DNA of 20,994 bases from a virus. The notes under the pieces are model-generated. The model ran no database searches. It saw only the letters and a list, made by a program, of their open reading frames with translations, and had not been told where the DNA came from. The stretch lies in the IMG/VR virus record IMGVR_UViG_3300030389_002306, positions 43,749 to 64,742 of that record. One strand, given 5' to 3'. The stretch's first letter is position 1. Each line of letters begins with the position of its first letter. Shown one piece after another: positions 13,609 through 20,994 of this stretch. The position numbers and the translations under genes were made by a program.

Positions 13609-13637
13609 GGGCATAGTGGTGTTTTACTGCTATGCCC
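13609..13637 (+). terminator. 11-bp hairpin after the 150-aa gene
   Basis: GGGCATAGTGG (13609-13619) pairs with CTGCTATGCCC (13627-13637), with two G-T pairs and a 7-nt loop TGTTTTA. Three Ts follow, so it is a partial terminator at best. It also contains the in-frame ATG at 13632, and may control read-through into, or translation of, the next gene. Confidence 0.5.
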
Positions 13638-13652
13638 TTTATGATTATCATT

Positions 13653-13961
13653 ATGGGAAAGACTGTAAAAGATAGAGTGTACAATATACTTGTAAACGAC
13701 ACGGATAATAAATACCGTGATGACGACCAACGATTAGTTGCTCGAATAATATGGGAATGTATAGAGAACAAGAACATGTCTGCACAACAGCTGCTAGAAA
13801 ATATGTTCTTGCATAAAATATATCCCAAACCCAAATCAATAGAACGCTGTTCGCGTGCATTGCAAAATGAATATCCTGGACTGCGTGGAAAAAAATGGGT
13901 AGACAGACAAGCTAAGTCTGAAATAATAAGAACTAATATTACTAAAGCATTTGAATTATGA
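13653..13961 (+). CDS. Conserved phage protein of unknown function, 102 aa
   Basis: I prefer the ATG at 13653 (MGKTVKDRVYNILVNDTDNK) because the upstream ATG at 13632 is buried in a hairpin and adds only seven residues, PFMIIIM in style. The sequence YRDDDQRLVARIIWECIENK, then MSAQQLLENM, then PKSIERCSRALQNEYPGLRG fits a small protein common in phages and prophages of Bacteroidota (typical pattern PESIRRCRxKLQExxPxLRG). It is all-helical and probably binds DNA or a replication or transcription protein, but no function is established to my knowledge. It overlaps the next gene by 4 bp (ATGA). Confidence 0.8.
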   Translation: MGKTVKDRVYNILVNDTDNKYRDDDQRLVARIIWECIENKNMSAQQLLENMFLHKIYPKPKSIERCSRALQNEYPGLRGKKWVDRQAKSEIIRTNITKAFEL

Positions 13962-14413
13962 ATAAAAAATCAGAAATATTTCCGTTAGGCGTTAGTTGGA
14001 AACAACACGTAGATAAACAACAATATTTATTCAGAAGGATAGAGTCACTTGAAACAAAAAATGTGGAATACCTTCAAGACTTGCGAGAATCTTATCGTAG
14101 CACAGATAAATATATATCTGAAAACATCAAATTAAAAGATGAAATAAATGAATTGTTATTACGTAATGAAAAATTACGAGAAATATGTACATCACTTGAG
14201 GTACAAATTGATGATATTAATACTATAGTAAAAAACGAGATGGGCTATCAAATAGACTCAGATGAGTTTAGTAAAGCTTTTGATAGACTACAAGAAAAAG
14301 GAGGGTTTCCATATGATGCTGCATCTAGACAAGCAGAGCTTGACAAAGAAAATGAACAAGCAGTTCGTAATGCAGAAGATCCTAATTATCCAACTAGAGA
14401 TGAACTTATATAA
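13958..14413 (+). CDS. Coiled-coil early protein, 151 aa
   Basis: Starts MNKKSEIFPLGVSWKQHVDK. Residues about 25-100 form a long charged coiled coil (FRRIESLETKNVEYLQDLRE and onward, with regular Leu/Ile spacing). The C-terminal 45 residues are acidic and less ordered, ending in PNYPTRDELI. No catalytic motif is visible. It overlaps the previous gene by 4 bp, so the two are translationally coupled. It may be a scaffold for protein contacts; function unknown. Confidence 0.75.
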   Translation: MNKKSEIFPLGVSWKQHVDKQQYLFRRIESLETKNVEYLQDLRESYRSTDKYISENIKLKDEINELLLRNEKLREICTSLEVQIDDINTIVKNEMGYQIDSDEFSKAFDRLQEKGGFPYDAASRQAELDKENEQAVRNAEDPNYPTRDELI

Positions 14414-14428
14414 CTAATAAATAAAATT

Positions 14429-14629
14429 ATGAAAAATAGAAGCTTAATAGACGAAGGTATCGATGCAATATTCGACCTCGATCAAATAGTTAAACACATA
14501 GATGAAAGGCTCGAAGAGCTACGCAAAGACATAGAAACCTATGTAGGCGACGTCTATGATCCTACGGTCATAGCTCGATATGACGAACTAACCCGAATCA
14601 AACATTTAATTAATAAACTAAATCAATAA
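14429..14629 (+). CDS. Small acidic helical protein, 66 aa
   Basis: Starts MKNRSLIDEGIDAIFDLDQI and consists of Glu/Asp/Leu-rich helices with heptad-like spacing (HIDERLEELRKDIETYVGDV). No family recognised. It is separated from its neighbours by 15 nt upstream and 3 nt downstream and has an A/T-rich leader. Possible dimer-forming small regulator; unproven. Confidence 0.65.
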   Translation: MKNRSLIDEGIDAIFDLDQIVKHIDERLEELRKDIETYVGDVYDPTVIARYDELTRIKHLINKLNQ

Positions 14630-14632
14630 ATT

Positions 14633-14857
14633 ATGAATATCATTTGGATGAGTGCAGCTAGCGCTGCTGGTTTTTACTTAATATTACGTAAAGTAATGTC
14701 AAGACAAACGTTTTTAAAAACAAACGTATTATGGGATGTGCTGCTTACGCTAGGACTACCACTATTATTCTTGGGTACATTCTCAGGTATGATTACAGCT
14801 ATCTTAACAGGGCTGATATTTACTATAGGCACAGGTTTGCTTAAAAAAATCCAATAA
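14633..14857 (+). CDS. Small membrane protein, 74 aa
   Basis: Starts MNIIWMSAASAAGFYLILRK. Hydrophobic segments at about residues 3-18, 33-51 and 52-69 are separated by a short basic region (KVMSRQTFLKTN); the C-terminus is GLLKKIQ. Two or three membrane passes are likely. Size and shape would suit a holin or a superinfection or host-membrane factor, but no lysis gene lies nearby and it sits in the early block, so a holin role is uncertain. It starts 3 nt after the previous stop. Confidence 0.7.
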   Translation: MNIIWMSAASAAGFYLILRKVMSRQTFLKTNVLWDVLLTLGLPLLFLGTFSGMITAILTGLIFTIGTGLLKKIQ

Positions 14858-14883
14858 TCTTTAATCAATAAAATTTTAATATT

Positions 14884-15246
14884 ATGAACTTAATCAGAGG
14901 TAAATTTCAATCGTTTCAAAACAACGGTAAAACTAAAATCAACTGTCTAGTATCTTTAAAAGAACTAGAAAAAATGGCTGGTGGAACTGGCTATGTAGCA
15001 TTTACTATCATTCCACAGAATGAAGAGTTTATGCAAAACGCTGAACACATTAAAAAGTATGGTAATCACTATGCAATTAAAAACACTCAGTATAATATTA
15101 AACTTGGATATGCTATGCAAAAAGCTAAAGAGCTTGCTGAGAAAACTATTATGGAGCCTGAGATTGCTGAAAAAGAAGCTGAAGCTACATTTTCGCAAGA
15201 ACAGTTAGAAGACATATATGTTAATAATAAATATGACCATAGATAA
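14884..15246 (+). CDS. Hypothetical early protein, 120 aa
   Basis: Starts MNLIRGKFQSFQNNGKTKIN. The first 80 residues look like a small beta-rich domain (INCLVSLKELEKMAGGTGYV, then AFTIIPQNE), followed by an Ala/Glu/Lys-rich helix and an acidic end. No family is recognised. It lies between a small membrane protein and a helical 74-aa protein, whose start is one base after this stop. Single-stranded nucleic acid binding is conceivable but not supported by a motif. Confidence 0.7.
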   Translation: MNLIRGKFQSFQNNGKTKINCLVSLKELEKMAGGTGYVAFTIIPQNEEFMQNAEHIKKYGNHYAIKNTQYNIKLGYAMQKAKELAEKTIMEPEIAEKEAEATFSQEQLEDIYVNNKYDHR

Positions 15247-15247
15247 T

Positions 15248-15472
15248 ATGATAGATAATATGAAAAAGCAAAACGGTAGTATACACTACAACTATTGCGA
15301 TAAAGTAATTAGATCTTGTAAAACACAAGAACAATTAAACGATGCAAGAAATTTAGTAGATAATTTCTTGAAACTACACGGTGAAAAAAGTATGCATGAA
15401 TGGATGCTTTTGATGAACCAACTACTTAACAGAGAAATGTTTTTGAACTATGCGTCAAAAGATTCTGAATAA
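15248..15472 (+). CDS. Small helical protein, 74 aa
   Basis: I chose ATG 15248 (MIDNMKKQNGSIHYNYCDKV), one base after the previous stop, over an upstream start inside the previous gene; the Met at 15260 is another option. The protein is helical with two Cys (YC and SC) in the first 25 residues and a KTQEQLNDARNLVDNFLKLH helix in the middle, which looks like a small helical bundle. Function unknown. It overlaps the following 49-aa ORF by 23 bp. Confidence 0.65.
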   Translation: MIDNMKKQNGSIHYNYCDKVIRSCKTQEQLNDARNLVDNFLKLHGEKSMHEWMLLMNQLLNREMFLNYASKDSE

Positions 15473-15599
15473 TCTTCGTAACATCCAACGTTCAGTAGAA
15501 CAGTTTGATGAAAATAGATTTAAGCGCAACCTTGGTCATGCCAGGGTTGAACTTAAATATAGATATAATAAATTTATAGAAAAATTAAAAATTAAATAA
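15450..15599 (+). CDS. Small basic protein, 49 aa
   Basis: An ATG at 15450 opens a 49-codon frame ending TAA at 15597-15599. The sequence starts MRQKILNNLRNIQRSVEQFD and ends EKLKIK; it is Arg/Lys/Asn-rich and helical. It overlaps the end of the previous gene by 23 bp in another frame and fills what would otherwise be a 159-nt gap in a closely packed block, which supports it being real. It may bind nucleic acid; no family known. Confidence 0.55.
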   Translation: MRQKILNNLRNIQRSVEQFDENRFKRNLGHARVELKYRYNKFIEKLKIK

Positions 15600-15631
15600 A
15601 ATTGTATAGAAAAAGAAGAAAATTAAATAAT

Positions 15632-16027
15632 ATGGGACTAGATCACGGATTGATTGCCTACAAAGGCAGAAATAAAAAACAGATAGATTTTAAATACAAT
15701 CCATCTGAAGAAATAACTATAGTAACTTGGCGTAAACATCCATACCTGCACGGCTGGTTTGATGATTTGTACGAAGAAAAAGGCGGTAACGCCTATGATA
15801 ACGATAGTTTTGGTGGATTTAATGCTGGGCATAACTTAGAAGTTACACATGAAGATTTACTTGAACTACAAACCAGAGTACTAACAGGCACTTTGCAACC
15901 CAGAAGTGGTTTCTTTTGGGGTGATGATGCCTGTGAATACTATAAAGAACAAGATTTGGATGCTATTTATGAAGCTATGAACTACATAAAAGATGGCTAC
16001 AAAATCAAATATTGGGCTTGGTGGTAA
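15632..16027 (+). CDS. MGLD-type conserved phage protein, 131 aa
   Basis: I chose ATG 15632 (MGLDHGLIAYKGRNKKQIDF) over a TTG at 15602. The MGLDxxL start, the WRKHPYLHGWFDDLYE segment (about residues 34-49), a central LELQTRVLTG helix and an aromatic FFWGDDACEYY match a small family common in phages and sometimes mislabelled phosphoglycerate kinase. That label is not supported: there is no nucleotide-binding domain and the size is a third of the enzyme. The role is unknown. The stop and the next start share a base (TAATG). Confidence 0.8.
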   Translation: MGLDHGLIAYKGRNKKQIDFKYNPSEEITIVTWRKHPYLHGWFDDLYEEKGGNAYDNDSFGGFNAGHNLEVTHEDLLELQTRVLTGTLQPRSGFFWGDDACEYYKEQDLDAIYEAMNYIKDGYKIKYWAWW

Positions 16028-16260
16028 TGAGTTACGATAGATGGAAACTTTCTAATCCACAAGATGACGGCTGGACCTCTGACGAGGTTACCAGCTGTTG
16101 TGGTGCAGAAGAACGCGTAAAAGAAAATTTATGCGATGATAGACAAATATTCTATTGCAACGAATGCGGTGAAGATAATAACTGGTATGAGTTAATAGAA
16201 AGATGGGAATATGATGAGCGCAAACGAGAGGACGCGCAAGAATATAATAAAGATGAATGA
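16027..16260 (+). CDS. Zinc-ribbon-like small protein, 77 aa
   Basis: Starts at ATG 16027 (MSYDRWKLSNPQDDGWTSDE), overlapping the previous stop by one base. It has CC at about residues 24-25 and CNEC about 25 residues later (FYCNECGEDNNWYEL), the shape of a zinc ribbon with one unusual CC knuckle. The C-terminal third is a very charged helix. It may bind nucleic acid or protein. It overlaps the HNH-like gene by 4 bp (ATGA). Confidence 0.75.
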   Translation: MSYDRWKLSNPQDDGWTSDEVTSCCGAEERVKENLCDDRQIFYCNECGEDNNWYELIERWEYDERKREDAQEYNKDE

Positions 16261-16808
16261 AACCTGAATTATTACAACATCCCAACATTCCAAAACCTTT
16301 ACACGGTCTTGCCCCAAGAGTAATCAAGGGGCAGGATTGGTGGGATGATACAAGGCATAAAGCTTATGCGTCTACTAACTATCATTGTGCAGCTTGTGGT
16401 GTACATAAATCACAAGCAAAAGAACATCAATGGTTAGAAGCACACGAGGATTATGTAATAGATTGGGCTAAAGGTAGCGTAACTATTAATAAAATTGTAC
16501 CTCTTTGTCATTACTGTCATAACTTTATACACTCTGGTAGACTATGGATGGTTAATAAATACAATCCAGATAAAATTAAAAGAGTGTTAGAACATGGCAT
16601 TAAAATATGTGAAGACAATTTTATTAGCGTGCAACACTATACATTAGATTTAGCAGACGAATATGATGTAGAATATTACTGTGGTGTTTTAAAAGAAAAC
16701 ATAACAGAGTGTGCTGAATGGTCTGAATGGCATCTTATATTAGAAGGTGAAAAATATTATACACAATATAAAGATATTGAAGAATGGAAAACACATTATA
16801 ACAATTAA
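16257..16808 (+). CDS. HNH-like zinc protein, 183 aa
   Basis: Starts MKPELLQHPNIPKPLHGLAP. The motif PRVIKGQDWWDDTRHKAYAS precedes a treble-clef core: C44xxC47 (CAAC), an EAHE at 61-64 with the HNH-type His, KGSVTINKIVPL, then CHYCHNFIH at 84-92 with the second Cys pair and final His. These are the residues of an HNH endonuclease fold, in a form I have seen widely in phages. The C-terminal 80 residues are acidic and have no known match. It could nick DNA or aid packaging or replication; activity is not certain because the central Asn is not clearly placed. It overlaps the previous gene by 4 bp. Confidence 0.75.
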   Translation: MKPELLQHPNIPKPLHGLAPRVIKGQDWWDDTRHKAYASTNYHCAACGVHKSQAKEHQWLEAHEDYVIDWAKGSVTINKIVPLCHYCHNFIHSGRLWMVNKYNPDKIKRVLEHGIKICEDNFISVQHYTLDLADEYDVEYYCGVLKENITECAEWSEWHLILEGEKYYTQYKDIEEWKTHYNN

Positions 16809-16809
16809 T

Positions 16810-17070
16810 ATGAAAGTAATACAATTAAATGTAAACTGTTCTGAATCCGTAAATACGGGTAACTTCGAGTCAGTTAAATGGAACTATGGTGTAGCCATAG
16901 AATTAGAAGAAGGTGATAACTACGAGTCTGTAAAGCAGGAGTGGATAAACGAATGCGCTAAGACTATAAATAAGTTATCCAAACACACTCGTGGGTTAAA
17001 AAAGCTTGAAGCTATAGCCGTCAAAGGCAACCCACAAGTGAATACGTCAATAGAAATAATAGAAAAATAA
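16810..17070 (+). CDS. Small conserved phage protein, 86 aa
   Basis: I chose ATG 16810 (MKVIQLNVNCSESVNTGNFE) over an upstream in-frame start within the HNH-like gene. The pattern NxGNFESVKxxxGVAIELEEGDN is familiar from small proteins in many phages and mobile elements, where it precedes an alpha helix (YESVKQEWINECAKTI here). It looks like a compact beta-alpha domain. Function unknown to me; neighbours are replication or recombination genes. One base overlaps the DUF932 start (TAATG). Confidence 0.75.
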   Translation: MKVIQLNVNCSESVNTGNFESVKWNYGVAIELEEGDNYESVKQEWINECAKTINKLSKHTRGLKKLEAIAVKGNPQVNTSIEIIEK

Positions 17071-17939
17071 TGACATTAAAAGAAATCTTATCTGCCTCTC
17101 AGTTAGACTGGGAGGTGGAAAAGGTTCCATTGTTTTCACAATGTCCTGAGTCGCATTTTGATATGCATGGCAATTGGTCTGAAAGTGGATACTATGGAAT
17201 CAGAAGGAAAGATAACCTTGAAATACTTGGTGTATGTACCAAACAATACCAAGAAACACAGAATGAACAAATAGTAGAACGCGCTATGCAAATTGCTGAA
17301 GCTGTTGATAATAACTATACATTCCACAAAGCTTTAGCATTGAATGGTGGTAAAAAAATATTTGTTCAATTCAAAGTAAATCAATACGATGATGAATATG
17401 AAAAATACATTTTTGTTGTAGATTCTAATGATGGTAGTATTGGTTTATCTTATGGCATATCTAATACAGTTTTGTCTTGTGCAAATCAGCTGTATTTATT
17501 TGCTAGTAAAGGTAAATCAGTTAAACATACTAAAAGTATTAATATCAAAGCTGATGATATAGCTAGAGATATTTCTGGCAGATTAATACATACAGATAAC
17601 ACAATAAGTTATTTAAGAAATCAACGCATTAGTGATCAGGCAGTTAGAAACATTGTTAAAAATGTTATGAAACTACCTGTATATATTGATCAAGTTGAAT
17701 ATGATGACAATAAAGTTGTTTCTAAAAAGACAAAGAATAAAGTAGATAAACTACTTGATTGTATTGCAAAAGAAACAACTGAAAAAGGTGACACATTATG
17801 GGGTTTACTCAATGGTGTCACATACTATACTAATCACGTAGTTAAAAATATGGAGCGTGATCCAAATGGTATAGAAAAATTACTATTTAGTAATGCTAAT
17901 AAAATGAATCAAATAGCTTGGAACTATGTCAATAGTTAA
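17070..17939 (+). CDS. DUF932 phage/plasmid-like protein, 289 aa
   Basis: Matches the phage/plasmid-like family by its ordered motifs: LDWEVEKVPLF near the N-terminus (12-22), LGVCTKQYQETQNEQ (53-67), the central TVLSCANQLYLFASKG (about 133-148) followed by VKHTKSI, and LWGLLNGVTYYTNHV near the C-terminus. Its length is close to the usual 300 or so residues. Members occur widely in phages and plasmids, often near replication and recombination genes; the biochemical role is not established. It starts one base within the previous stop and overlaps the next gene by 14 bp. Confidence 0.9.
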   Translation: MTLKEILSASQLDWEVEKVPLFSQCPESHFDMHGNWSESGYYGIRRKDNLEILGVCTKQYQETQNEQIVERAMQIAEAVDNNYTFHKALALNGGKKIFVQFKVNQYDDEYEKYIFVVDSNDGSIGLSYGISNTVLSCANQLYLFASKGKSVKHTKSINIKADDIARDISGRLIHTDNTISYLRNQRISDQAVRNIVKNVMKLPVYIDQVEYDDNKVVSKKTKNKVDKLLDCIAKETTEKGDTLWGLLNGVTYYTNHVVKNMERDPNGIEKLLFSNANKMNQIAWNYVNS

Positions 17940-19224
17940 TTATAATGTCGTTGAACTGGTAGATTCACCAGTAATAAAAAAGATGAGGTACTACGGCAAG
18001 CATTTGCCTGTACCCACAGATACCGATTGCAGATTATTGGTTCTTGAACATTGTCTACAAAAAGGCGTAAGGGTTATACCTACGCCACTAGACGTGCAGA
18101 GAAACAAAATATCTTGGATTGGATTTCAAAATGAAACATACTATCCTGAATCCATGTTTCGATGGGTTGATCAGGAAGAACATCCTGAACTATGGGGATT
18201 AGTGTTTTTACATTTTGAACAAATGCAAGATTGGATAACTGCTGATTTACAACAAAAGGTAAGTCTTATGTCTGATAGTAACAGAATGAAATATTTCTTT
18301 AACAGACAACCATCTACTCGTTGCGTGTATTCAAATAAACATCCATTTGTATATGGTATAGCAGCATCAAATGCTGAAAAGATTAGTTATTTAACTATAC
18401 CTAAACTATCTAGTTTTGTGTTACATCAAGCACTAGCTGTTGATCACATACATGAAGGTAATATGAAAGAAGAACTACTAGATCCTACTTTACGTAGATC
18501 GTTATGTATGATGGCTTCACCATACAAGCTAGTAGAACTTGATGACTTTGCTGTGAGTAATCACGAAGTAGAATTATTTGCTAATATTCTTGCAATGGAT
18601 AGTGTAGCAGAATCTTACTATATAGAAATAGAAGATGATGTTAAAAAGTATATGCATGCTTCATCATATAGTGAAGAATGGGCTGAGCATGGCGGTAGTT
18701 ACACAGGCACTTTAGGTGCTGGTTGTATGCGCTATGATCGTTGTCAACCATTCCTAGACATATATGAAGACTGTGAACATTGCAAGATTCTTGTAATGAA
18801 AGATGAAGAAGGTGGTATAGTTGCCCGTGCGTTGCTATGGCAAAATGTCAGCGTACATCGTAGGGTACGAACTATAAACATTATGGATCGTGTATATACC
18901 TTGCGTAATGCTTACGAGCCACTAATGATTCAATGGGCTAAAGATAATGGTTACCATTATAAAAAGCAGCAATCGTATAACTCTGCTGTTTTGATAAATC
19001 CTACAACAGGAAAGGAAATGCGTGGTCAAGTGCGCATACCTATTGAATGGCCTGAAGATGGTTATGAAAAATTACCATACATAGACACCTATGCACACAT
19101 ATATCCTGACTTAGGGTTTATGAGTAACTCTGCAAGAGTTAGACCTATTGATACCTCATCAATAAGAAGAATTAACCCTAGATCCACAGATGGATACTAT
19201 AGAGAAGTAAGAAACTATGCGTAA
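17926..19224 (+). CDS. Large conserved phage protein of unknown function, 432 aa
   Basis: Starts MSIVNYNVVELVDSPVIKKM and overlaps the DUF932 gene by 14 bp and the peptidase gene by 8 bp. The first 220 residues are helical with no recognised domain. Residues about 257-306 hold GSYTGTLGAGCMRYD and ILVMKDEEGGIVARALLW, followed by INIMDRVYTLRNAYEPLMIQ and WAKDNGYHYKK (318-347), and PYIDTYAHIYPD near the end. I have seen this S/GCMRY ... GRALLW ... DRIYT series in uncharacterised phage proteins. The core looks like an acyltransferase-like or beta-barrel domain only in loose outline. Cysteines C267, C273, C283 and C286 could bind metal. Function unknown. Confidence 0.8.
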   Translation: MSIVNYNVVELVDSPVIKKMRYYGKHLPVPTDTDCRLLVLEHCLQKGVRVIPTPLDVQRNKISWIGFQNETYYPESMFRWVDQEEHPELWGLVFLHFEQMQDWITADLQQKVSLMSDSNRMKYFFNRQPSTRCVYSNKHPFVYGIAASNAEKISYLTIPKLSSFVLHQALAVDHIHEGNMKEELLDPTLRRSLCMMASPYKLVELDDFAVSNHEVELFANILAMDSVAESYYIEIEDDVKKYMHASSYSEEWAEHGGSYTGTLGAGCMRYDRCQPFLDIYEDCEHCKILVMKDEEGGIVARALLWQNVSVHRRVRTINIMDRVYTLRNAYEPLMIQWAKDNGYHYKKQQSYNSAVLINPTTGKEMRGQVRIPIEWPEDGYEKLPYIDTYAHIYPDLGFMSNSARVRPIDTSSIRRINPRSTDGYYREVRNYA

Positions 19225-20386
19225 AACTTGGAATATGTCTGAAGAAACTATGATAGACAATCTTGAACAAACTTTGGAAATACAAAGTGTTTCAGGAAAC
19301 GAAGATAAAATGAACACATTTATCATAGAACAAATTAAATATGTTAATGAACATATAAAAGATGTAACTATTGTTACAGAACAGCAAGCTGGAGGTACAA
19401 ACATATATGTTACCAAAGGCAAAGCTGATGTATATCCATGTGTGGTTGCACACACAGATACTGTGCATGATTTTGTAAAAGGCTACTGTGTTCGTAGACT
19501 TTATGGCAACTTTTATGCTATGGATTATAAGAAAATGGAACAAGTAGGTGTAGGTGGTGATGATAAAGTCGGCATCTGGGCAGCACTTGAATGTATTAAC
19601 AAGTTTGATAATATTAAAGCAGCATTCTTTCATTCAGAAGAAAGAGGTTGTGTTGGCTCTAAGGCTGCCACACCTGAGTTCTTTCAAGATGTAGGCTACA
19701 TATTGCAAACAGACAGACGTGGTAATGATGACTTTGTTACCAAGATAGGTGGTGTAAACCTTATGTCTAAGAAGTTCAAGAAGGCTGTAAAGCCACTACT
19801 TGATAAACACGGATTTAAGTTCCAAGATAATGGTGGTCTAACCGATGTTAAGGCACTTAAACCTATATCAAACGTATCTGTCACTAATATATCTAGTGGC
19901 TATTACAAACCACATAGCGATCAAGAATATGTAAACATTGAAGACGCTATGAATACATTAAGTTTAATGATGGGAATCATTGAAAAACTTGGTGAAACAA
20001 AGTATGAACATCAATACCAAGAACCTGTATATTCTTATGGTGATATAAGCTACGGAGGATACAATGTTTATGGACAGCGTTCGCTTTTTCCAAAAAGTTC
20101 CAACGATATTATCGAAGACGTTGGAACAAAACAAGAAAAAATCTTCGATGATATAACAGAACATTTGTCACATGTAGATTGGCATACTAATCTGTTGAAA
20201 GATGATTGGGGGTATATGTATCCTGTTTACAGTAGTACATTCCCTCATGATATTATAGGTGCATATAATCCCGAACTGGATTGTATAGATCCTATAGATG
20301 ATGTCATAGACGATTACGCATTTTCAAAAGATGAGCCATATTGGTCATCAGTTGCGAAAAATTTATTATCTTCACCAACTTTTTAA
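19217..20386 (+). CDS. Clan-MH zinc metallopeptidase (M20/M28/M42-like), 389 aa
   Basis: Predicted two-zinc aminopeptidase or amidohydrolase. Full ligand set is visible: H79 and D81 in VAHTDTVH, D115 or D116 in GGDDKVG, the E141-E142 pair in SEERGCVGS, D166 in QTDRRGND and H233 in KPHSDQEYV. The GGDDKVG and SEExGxxGS motifs resemble peptidase T. Only 67 residues separate D166 from H233, too few for the usual M20 dimerisation (lid) domain of about 110, and GGLTDVKAL before the last His recalls M28 or M42. About 125 C-terminal residues after 262 match nothing. An N-terminal alternative start is M7. It lies between the 432-aa gene and dnaB with overlaps or short gaps, so it belongs to the replication-side operon. 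Confidence 0.87.
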   Translation: MRKTWNMSEETMIDNLEQTLEIQSVSGNEDKMNTFIIEQIKYVNEHIKDVTIVTEQQAGGTNIYVTKGKADVYPCVVAHTDTVHDFVKGYCVRRLYGNFYAMDYKKMEQVGVGGDDKVGIWAALECINKFDNIKAAFFHSEERGCVGSKAATPEFFQDVGYILQTDRRGNDDFVTKIGGVNLMSKKFKKAVKPLLDKHGFKFQDNGGLTDVKALKPISNVSVTNISSGYYKPHSDQEYVNIEDAMNTLSLMMGIIEKLGETKYEHQYQEPVYSYGDISYGGYNVYGQRSLFPKSSNDIIEDVGTKQEKIFDDITEHLSHVDWHTNLLKDDWGYMYPVYSSTFPHDIIGAYNPELDCIDPIDDVIDDYAFSKDEPYWSSVAKNLLSSPTF

Positions 20387-20393
20387 CTATGTA

Positions 20394-20994
20394 ATGCACG
20401 ATGAATTAATGATGTATGAGCTTGAAACTAAGCTATTAGGTAAATTGCTCTTATATCCTGAATTATACTACGACAACGCAGAAAATTTGGAAAGTTACTT
20501 GTTTTCAAATCTGTTCCACAAGAACATATTTGATAAATTTTTGGTTATGCAATCAGAGCAAAAGGTTATAGACTTAGTTTCTATGGCCAATGCTCTTGAT
20601 TGTGATCACAACCAAAAGGTTAGACTATCTGAAATATTTTCTACACATACAGATTATATATCTGTAAAGTCATGCGTTGAACAACTACAACAGTTTTATA
20701 AAAGAAAGCATTTGCATGCTGGTATTAATGAAGCGTTGAATATGTTTATTAATGAAGAATCAGTAGATAAAATTATTGATCACATTAATAAAGTCAACTC
20801 TAAAGTTACTAATAGCACGCAAGTTGATGTAGCAAACATCAATACGCAAATTAGAGATTTTCTAATAGATGTTGAAAAAAGAATGAATACCGATGGTATA
20901 GTTGGTATTACAACAGGTTTTTCTAAGCTTGATGAGTTTACTGGTGGGTGGCAAGAAACAGATCTTGTCATTATCGGCGCTGCTTCATCAATGG
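20394..20994 (+). CDS. dnaB: Replicative DNA helicase, DnaB type (partial)
   Basis: Open from ATG 20394 to the right edge (200 codons), beginning MHDELMMYELETKLLGKLLL. The ATG at 20389 is followed at once by TAA and is not a start. The N-terminal domain (about residues 8-105) is the helical DnaB primase-interaction domain; a linker leads to TTGFSKLDEFTGGW (173-186), the signature before the RecA-like ATPase, and IIGAASSM at the edge is the start of the Walker A loop, whose Gly-Lys-Thr would lie just outside. It unwinds the replication fork. It follows the peptidase by 7 nt and anchors the plus arm as the replication module. Confidence 0.92.
   Translation, partial: MHDELMMYELETKLLGKLLLYPELYYDNAENLESYLFSNLFHKNIFDKFLVMQSEQKVIDLVSMANALDCDHNQKVRLSEIFSTHTDYISVKSCVEQLQQFYKRKHLHAGINEALNMFINEESVDKIIDHINKVNSKVTNSTQVDVANINTQIRDFLIDVEKRMNTDGIVGITTGFSKLDEFTGGWQETDLVIIGAASSM

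Noticed and set aside
14633-14857. Holin
   Set aside because: Size and hydrophobic segments are compatible, but no endolysin is nearby and the gene lies in the early block; kept as a membrane protein only.
15632-16027. Phosphoglycerate kinase, the label sometimes attached to MGLD-type phage proteins
   Set aside because: The protein is 131 residues with no nucleotide-binding or kinase motifs; the label is not supported.

Overview
The window is part of the genome of a tailed double-stranded DNA phage (Caudoviricetes) that most likely infects a member of the Bacteroidota. Phage identity rests on a run of late genes in the usual head-gene order (large terminase, portal, scaffold-like protein, major capsid protein, capsid-associated proteins) on the minus strand, facing away from a set of small early or replication-type genes on the plus strand that ends in a DnaB-type helicase. 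The host guess rests on three things seen directly: the DNA is AT-rich; start codons are preceded by A/T-rich leaders with no Shine-Dalgarno sequence; and several minus-strand genes carry the Bacteroidota -7 promoter element TAnnTTTG just upstream. The N-terminal flavour of the terminase and the gene order are compatible with crAss-like or marine flavophages, but I cannot assign a genus. No integrase, repressor, lysis cassette or complete tRNA is visible.

Layout. Positions 1-12215, all minus strand and read right to left: three small genes of unknown role (12215 down to 10724); a Met/Lys/Gly-rich protein; a 75-aa protein; a repeat-bearing fibre-like protein; terminase large subunit; portal; acidic scaffold-like protein; major capsid protein; a 101-aa capsid-neighbour; a beta-rich decoration or fibre-like protein; then, after a GC-rich terminator hairpin and a fresh promoter, a 67-aa protein, a 225-aa protein and a head-tail connector-like protein cut by the left edge. 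Positions 12216-12404 are the divergent control region. Positions 12405-20994, all plus strand: a dozen small, mostly unknown proteins; a tiny basic 29-residue ORF; a structured intergenic stretch (12732-12935); a tRNA T-arm-like element (13036-13079); an MGLD-type phage protein; a zinc-ribbon protein; an HNH-like protein; an 86-aa conserved phage protein; a DUF932 protein; a 432-aa conserved phage protein; a clan-MH metallopeptidase; and the start of DnaB.

How they fit together. The minus arm builds and fills the capsid: the portal and scaffold nucleate assembly of the capsid protein, and the terminase packages DNA. Its internal hairpins and extra promoters would let scaffold and capsid be made at levels different from the rest. 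The plus arm is tightly packed with 1-14 bp overlaps from 16012 onward, which suggests one translationally coupled transcript leading into replication genes. The most unusual signals are: four minus-strand genes whose -7 element ends only 4-5 nt before the start codon, implying leaderless mRNAs; a 16-bp repeat found upstream of two plus-strand genes at nearly the same distance, each copy able to form the 5' arm of an RNA stem; and a phage metallopeptidase with all metal ligands but apparently no room for the usual lid domain.
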